Below, in pieces: positions 5,473 through 8,779 of a DNA stretch of 8,779 nt; position 1 is the stretch's first letter, and each line of letters starts with the position of its first letter. Made by a program: the position numbers and the translations under genes. The notes below the pieces were generated by a model that worked only from the letters and a program-made list of their open reading frames with translations, searched no databases and was not told where the DNA came from. The stretch comes from an uncultured Streptococcus sp. (GTDB lineage: Bacteria > Bacillota > Bacilli > Lactobacillales > Streptococcaceae). Where the stretch lies: contig CABPWC010000066.1 in the NCBI GenBank assembly GCA_902461025.1, positions 1 to 8,779 of the forward strand, read 5' to 3'.

Positions 5473-6155
5473 TCCGTATTTCCTTTTGAAAAATCGCGTC
5501 TGGTCACTCCTGTTTGGACTGACCAAATCGCTAATTGTGTTCGATCCCGTAGGTTTAATTTTGCCAAAATCGTTGATAAGTAATTGCGCACGGTTCCTTC
5601 TGACAAGAAAAGTTTGGCCGCAATTTCTTTGTTAGACTCACCATAACCAATTTCTTGAATAATTCGCCATTCCGTAGTGCTTAAATCTTTGACATTATCT
5701 TCATCCACAGTAATAGAAAAGTTGGATTTAGCCATCTGTGAAAAAATTTGAAAGACTTTGCTAGCGATATTAGGGTTAATCATAGCTCCACCCTGATACA
5801 CCACCTTAATAGCTTCGTAGAGCTCGTCTGTCGAGGTCCCTTTTAAGAGATATCCTGAAGCACCATATTTGAGCGCACTATAGATAAATTCATCATCATC
5901 AAAGGTCGTTAAAATAATAATTTTGATATCCGGATAATGCTCTTTTACTTCTTTTGTAGCCAAAACTCCATCCATACCTGGCATCCGAATATCCATCAAA
6001 ATTAAATCAGGATGAGTTTGTGGGATGCTCGACAAGACATGATTCCCATCTTCTACTGTTGCTACCACTTCGATATCGGAGTGAGCTGACAAAATAATTT
6101 TCAGAGATTCTCGAATCAAAGACTGGTCATCTGCCACCATTACTTTTATCACCAT
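5469..6155 (-). CDS. levS: NarL/LuxR-family response regulator
   Basis: LevS is the cytoplasmic DNA-binding regulator phosphorylated by kinase LevR, 228 residues. The receiver domain (about 3-118) shows the acidic pair Asp9-Asp10 (VADDQ), the phosphoacceptor Asp55 in MDIRMPGMDG, the TT pair at 83-84 and Lys105 in YLLKG, so all key residues are present. A LuxR-type helix-turn-helix follows at about 158-216, with LSTTEWRIIQEIGYGESNKE and the recognition region LSEGTVRNYLSTILAKL. The ATG at 6153-6155 has a GGGAGA site at 6162-6167, 6 nt upstream, and lies 18 nt after levR. By homology with S. mutans it activates levDEFGX and fructan hydrolase genes; no fruA-like gene is in this window. The likely local target is the dyad near the levD promoter. 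Confidence 0.94.
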   Translation of the reverse strand: MVIKVMVADDQSLIRESLKIILSAHSDIEVVATVEDGNHVLSSIPQTHPDLILMDIRMPGMDGVLATKEVKEHYPDIKIIILTTFDDDEFIYSALKYGASGYLLKGTSTDELYEAIKVVYQGGAMINPNIASKVFQIFSQMAKSNFSITVDEDNVKDLSTTEWRIIQEIGYGESNKEIAAKLFLSEGTVRNYLSTILAKLNLRDRTQLAIWSVQTGVTRRDFSKGNTE

Positions 6156-6173
6156 CTCTTATCTCCCTTCTTT

Positions 6174-7475
6174 TTATTTCGGTAAACTGACTCGTGTGAA
6201 AAATCCATCGCGACTTTCAAATTGGAGCTGTCCTCCTAGGATAGAAATACGCTCCATCATCTGCTTGAGCCCATATCCATAGGTCAAGGTTTCAAACCCA
6301 ACTCCATTGTCCTGCAATTCTATTATGTAATCTGCTTCATCCTCAAAAAAATGAAGTTCCATTAGACTAGCATGGCCGTGACGAACCGCATTGGTCATAG
6401 ATTCTTGAATCACACGAAAAATCGTATCTTCAATCATGACGTCCATATCGACATCAACCCATTCATAGATTAAATCAACCTGTAAATTTGAAAGATTCTG
6501 ATACTCATGAATCATCTTTTCTAAAGCATCTTTGAGAGTTCGTCCCTCAAGAGCTCCTGGCCGAAGGCGATTGAGAGAGCCTCTCACATCTTGAATCCCT
6601 TCGCGGACGACTTCTGACACATTTTTCACCTGTTCTTTTGCCCGATTAGGATCGATATCAATCAAGACTCCAACTGCATCTAAACCAGCTGAGATTCCTG
6701 TTAATGCATGCCCCAAGGTATCGTGAATCTCACGAGCAATCCGCTTACGCTCCCGATCCTCTGCAATTTTCTCAGATAAGGCCATATAGTTGTTCAACTC
6801 CGTATTAACTTTGGATACCATGGCCAATTCCTCTTCCACTTCGTGGTTCTCCGCAAGGACATTCATAATATAAAACAAAAGCGAAATAATGAAGAACACC
6901 AAATTTGAGGCATAGAGAGAATTCTTCAGAAAAAAGGCCAAAATTCGGAGGGAGGACGGATAAAACTGAATATACGTATCCAAGGACGGAATCGGAAAGA
7001 AAAGTGAAAAGACGTCTGAGTTGGTCACAAGGAGCATCAGGAAACTCACTAGTATAAACGCAAACCAATACTTGCGGTCTCGTTTAGTATTCAACTCTTT
7101 AGAACCATAGAAAATATCCGCAAAAACCAAGAGAATAATCCCATTATAAGCTATATTTTGAACCCACATCAAGAGCAACATCAGGAGAATCTCTAGAATA
7201 TTTCGTTTATCAAAGATAGACCATCGGCTCGTTTGAGGACGATAACGAGCCATCGATATCAAGGCAATCCCAGCAAATAAGAGCGCAGACAACCAAAAGG
7301 TCAGAGAAGGCGCAAAAGGAACGCGATCTAAGCGTTCTACTAACAAAGAAGCTTGTCGTTGGACGATGATATAGTTGGTTGCTTGAAGATAGATAATACT
7401 ATTGAGCATGACTGCAATAAAATTCACGATCATCAGGAGGGTCAAACTGTATCGCACACCTCTAAATTTTCTCAT
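6174..7475 (-). CDS. levR: Membrane sensor histidine kinase (HisKA_3 / NarL-type)
   Basis: LevR is the kinase that phosphorylates LevS. I prefer the ATG at 7473-7475 (MRKFRGVRYSL, 433 residues) because it shares a base with the levQ stop (TGATG), a coupled junction; a GTG at 7482-7484 in the same frame would add three residues. The N-terminal half has about six membrane helices, with the first near residues 10-30 and the last ending near 207. They are joined by short loops and lack a large outer sensor domain, which fits sensing through LevQ and LevT. A helical linker (about 208-240) leads to the dimerisation and phosphoacceptor box RIAREIHDTLGHALTG with His251. The ATPase domain follows, with the N-box QESMTNAVRHG (357-367), DNGVGF (389-394) and YGLKQMMERI (401-410). 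All catalytic motifs look intact. Confidence 0.93.
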   Translation of the reverse strand: MRKFRGVRYSLTLLMIVNFIAVMLNSIIYLQATNYIIVQRQASLLVERLDRVPFAPSLTFWLSALLFAGIALISMARYRPQTSRWSIFDKRNILEILLMLLLMWVQNIAYNGIILLVFADIFYGSKELNTKRDRKYWFAFILVSFLMLLVTNSDVFSLFFPIPSLDTYIQFYPSSLRILAFFLKNSLYASNLVFFIISLLFYIMNVLAENHEVEEELAMVSKVNTELNNYMALSEKIAEDRERKRIAREIHDTLGHALTGISAGLDAVGVLIDIDPNRAKEQVKNVSEVVREGIQDVRGSLNRLRPGALEGRTLKDALEKMIHEYQNLSNLQVDLIYEWVDVDMDVMIEDTIFRVIQESMTNAVRHGHASLMELHFFEDEADYIIELQDNGVGFETLTYGYGLKQMMERISILGGQLQFESRDGFFTRVSLPK

Positions 7476-8458
7476 CACTGCCACCCATTCACATCGAATC
7501 GATCGATGTTTTCCTTTGTCATCATTTGAACTGGAATGGTTACTTCTTCAGAGTAGCTCTTCCCATCAACAATATCCTGGATGACTTCCATCACGCGATC
7601 TCCCATCTGCAAAGGAGACTGAGCAACTGTTCCCACAACATCATCTGTTGAATGCAATAAAGATTTCATATCTGGTGAACCATCAATTCCATAAATCGCA
7701 ATGGGGTAGCTAATTCCTTTCTCCTTAATAGCAGCTAAAGCTCCTATAGCTGAACGGTCATTTAAGGCAACCAAGGTATCGATTTTAAATTCTAGTTGCA
7801 AGAAGTTGCGTACAGTTGGCATCGCAATTTCTGTCTGTCCCTTAGTTTCTAGTTCCGAGACAATCTGATAAGATTCGTGTCCTTCGATAGTATCCTTAAA
7901 TCCCTGAATCCGTGTATCTGCTGAAATTGTTCCTTTATGCTCCAAGAGGAGTATTCGAGCACTAGAAGAGCGTTTCATCAGCTCTTTCGCAATCAATACT
8001 CCTGCTTGGTAGTTATCGGATACAATACTAGCATCAGGTTTAAAATTCTTCAACTGAGTATCTACTGCAATAATCTTAATCCCTTGTTTTCTAGCTTTTT
8101 CAAGAGCCCTTAAAATCAGTTGACTATCCCCCTTGACCGGATTAATCACAATCACATTGACTTTTTGAGCGCAAAAATCATCGATTTGTTGGCACTGTCT
8201 TTCTTCGTCCAATTCTGGATCTCGGACATAAACCAGAGCTCCCCTCTCGTCAGCAATTCGACTAATTTCCGAATGAATACTTTTATAGAACTCATTATTC
8301 ATGGTCATATAGGTGACACCAATCTTAGTCTTTTCATTCATACTAGTCGTTTGACAAACTGTATAGACCCACAAGAGAAGACAGGCCACTGGAATCAGCA
8401 GTAATATCCGTTTTATCAACCATTTCAACAGTTCTTTTCTCTCTTTGTTTCCTTTCAA
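7475..8458 (-). CDS. levQ: Membrane-anchored periplasmic-type sugar-binding sensor (RbsB-like)
   Basis: LevQ is a type-I periplasmic-binding-protein (ribose/galactose-binding-like) of 327 residues, the first gene of levQRST. After the basic N-terminus MKGNKERKELLKWLIKR comes one hydrophobic span (about 18-34). The cysteines there lack a lipobox, so it looks like an uncleaved membrane anchor. The binding domain starts near residue 45 (KIGVTYMTMNNEFYKSIHSE) and shows family motifs: VNVIVINPVKGDSQ, IIAVDTQ, SDNYQAGVLIAKEL, VALNDRSAIGALAAIKEKG, YGIDGSPDMKSLL and GTVAQSPLQMG. No transporter genes accompany it, so it should serve as an outer sensor for kinase LevR. The start is TTG at 8456-8458: an in-frame TGA lies just upstream, AAAAGGAA at 8466-8473 is well placed, and the first in-frame ATG (residue 40) would lose the anchor. 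Confidence 0.9.
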   Translation of the reverse strand: MKGNKERKELLKWLIKRILLLIPVACLLLWVYTVCQTTSMNEKTKIGVTYMTMNNEFYKSIHSEISRIADERGALVYVRDPELDEERQCQQIDDFCAQKVNVIVINPVKGDSQLILRALEKARKQGIKIIAVDTQLKNFKPDASIVSDNYQAGVLIAKELMKRSSSARILLLEHKGTISADTRIQGFKDTIEGHESYQIVSELETKGQTEIAMPTVRNFLQLEFKIDTLVALNDRSAIGALAAIKEKGISYPIAIYGIDGSPDMKSLLHSTDDVVGTVAQSPLQMGDRVMEVIQDIVDGKSYSEEVTIPVQMMTKENIDRFDVNGWQ

Positions 8459-8603
8459 GATTCATTCCTTTTCTGAAAATTTTGAATATATTTTACTTTA
8501 TTTTACTATTTTTTGAAAAAAAGTGCTTGATTTTATTGTACAAATGCATTTAACTATTTTATTTCTAGGAAGTAATTCCCGAATCATTTGACTATAATAA
8601 ACT
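8459..8603 (-). promoter_or_regulatory. levQ upstream region with tentative promoter
   Basis: This AT-rich stretch between the ssbB terminator and levQ must hold the levQRST promoter, because the terminator cuts it off from ssbB. The best -10 candidate on the minus strand is TACAAT at 8535-8540, but I find no good -35 box 16-18 nt upstream, so the promoter may need an activator. Downstream of it are two direct copies of AGTAAAATA (8499-8507 and 8489-8497), 10 bp apart. The ribosome binding site AAAAGGAA (8466-8473) precedes the TTG start. Confidence 0.4.
8489..8507 (-). repeat. Tandem AGTAAAATA direct repeat before levQ
   Basis: Two exact 9-nt copies (8489-8497 and 8499-8507) begin 10 bp apart, one helical turn, 31 nt before the levQ start codon. 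They could be a regulator site on one DNA face, or simply low-complexity AT-rich leader sequence. Confidence 0.4.
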
Positions 8604-8634
8604 AAAAAAGCTGGTCTATTGACGAACCAGCTTT
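8604..8634 (-). terminator. Rho-independent terminator of ssbB
   Basis: AAAGCTGGT (8626-8634 read on the minus strand) pairs perfectly with ACCAGCTTT (8607-8615), a 9-bp stem with a 10-nt loop, followed by a run of six Ts (8604-8609). It begins 11 nt after the ssbB stop and separates ssbB from levQRST. Confidence 0.9.
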
Positions 8635-8645
8635 CTTTATTATTA

Positions 8646-8779
8646 CTAGAAAGGAAGCTCCTCCTCTTCCAAAACCAGATCTGCTAAGTCTTGACCAGCA
8701 TTATTTTCACGCATAGCACGTTGAGCACGACTTTCCAAAAGTTGGAAGCCTGTAGCGAGAACTTCGGTCACATAGTTGG
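8646..8779 (-). CDS. ssbB: Single-stranded DNA-binding protein, C-terminal part (SsbB type)
   Basis: Only the last 44 codons are in the window, and the start lies beyond base 8779. The translation begins NYVTEVLATGFQLLESRAQR, the last strand of the OB fold, runs through a short linker and ends EEEELPF before a TAG stop at 8646-8648. The acidic tip with terminal PF is the partner-docking tail of bacterial SSB proteins. The short linker and the ending match, as I recall them, the 131-residue SsbB (CilA) of Streptococcus pneumoniae, which coats incoming single-stranded DNA during competence. In pneumococcus that gene directly precedes groES. The competence promoter (a cin-box would be expected) is outside the window, so the ssbB rather than ssbA assignment rests on the tail and the location. 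Confidence 0.9.
   Translation of the reverse strand, partial: NYVTEVLATGFQLLESRAQRAMRENNAGQDLADLVLEEEELPF

Noticed and set aside
5473..5526. Upstream extension of levT (18 extra codons)
   Set aside because: It would overlap levS by 58 nt and displace the anchor from the N-terminus; the ATGA overlap and AAAGGA site support the start at 5472.
8593..8598. Plus-strand TATAAT near the ssbB terminator as an antisense promoter
   Set aside because: No -35 box lies 16-18 nt upstream and transcription would run at once into the ssbB terminator hairpin.
1..8779. CRISPR array, tRNA, rRNA, insertion sequence or riboswitch
   Set aside because: Reading both strands I saw no regularly spaced long repeats, cloverleaf, transposase-like frame, terminal inverted repeats or known aptamer core.

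Overview
This window comes from a low-GC Firmicute, almost certainly a Streptococcus and most likely of the Mitis group. The evidence is a GroES that, from memory, is close to the pneumococcal protein, an SSB tail that matches the pneumococcal competence protein SsbB nearly residue for residue, AGGAGG-type ribosome binding sites, and a HrcA/CIRCE-controlled groESL operon. Every gene I can support lies on the minus strand, so transcription runs from high to low coordinates.

Layout in order of transcription: the 3' end of ssbB (8646-8779) and its terminator (8604-8634). Then four regulatory genes, levQ (sugar-binding sensor, 7475-8458), levR (histidine kinase, 6174-7475), levS (response regulator, 5469-6155) and levT (second sugar-binding sensor, 4174-5472), packed tightly with a TGATG junction, an 18-nt gap and an ATGA overlap. 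A strong hairpin terminator (4129-4171) follows. Next is an intergenic promoter region with a -35/-10 pair, a CcpA cre-like site in the spacer and a dyad next to the -35 that is a candidate LevS operator. It drives a mannose/fructose-family PTS: levD (IIA), levE (IIB), levF (IIC), levG (IID). A 13-bp perfect hairpin separates levG from levX, a small two-helix membrane protein with its own terminator. Last is the groESL operon: promoter, perfect CIRCE operator, groES, and the first 174 codons of groEL.

The central block is recognisable as the LevQRST four-component signalling system with its target PTS LevDEFGX, described in Streptococcus mutans, where as I recall it also lies between ssb and groES. 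By analogy, LevQ and LevT sense sugar (fructose/mannose or fructan products) outside the membrane and signal through kinase LevR to regulator LevS, which activates levD-G; CcpA would add glucose repression. The system itself is therefore not new. The less explained parts are cis-acting: seven TGACA/TGTCA half-sites spread over both the levT terminator and the levD promoter, the hairpin abutting the levX ribosome binding site, the function of LevX, and matching acidic C-terminal tails on LevD and LevF.

There is no RNA gene, CRISPR array, insertion sequence or plus-strand gene that I can support, and no gene-free stretch longer than about 190 bases.
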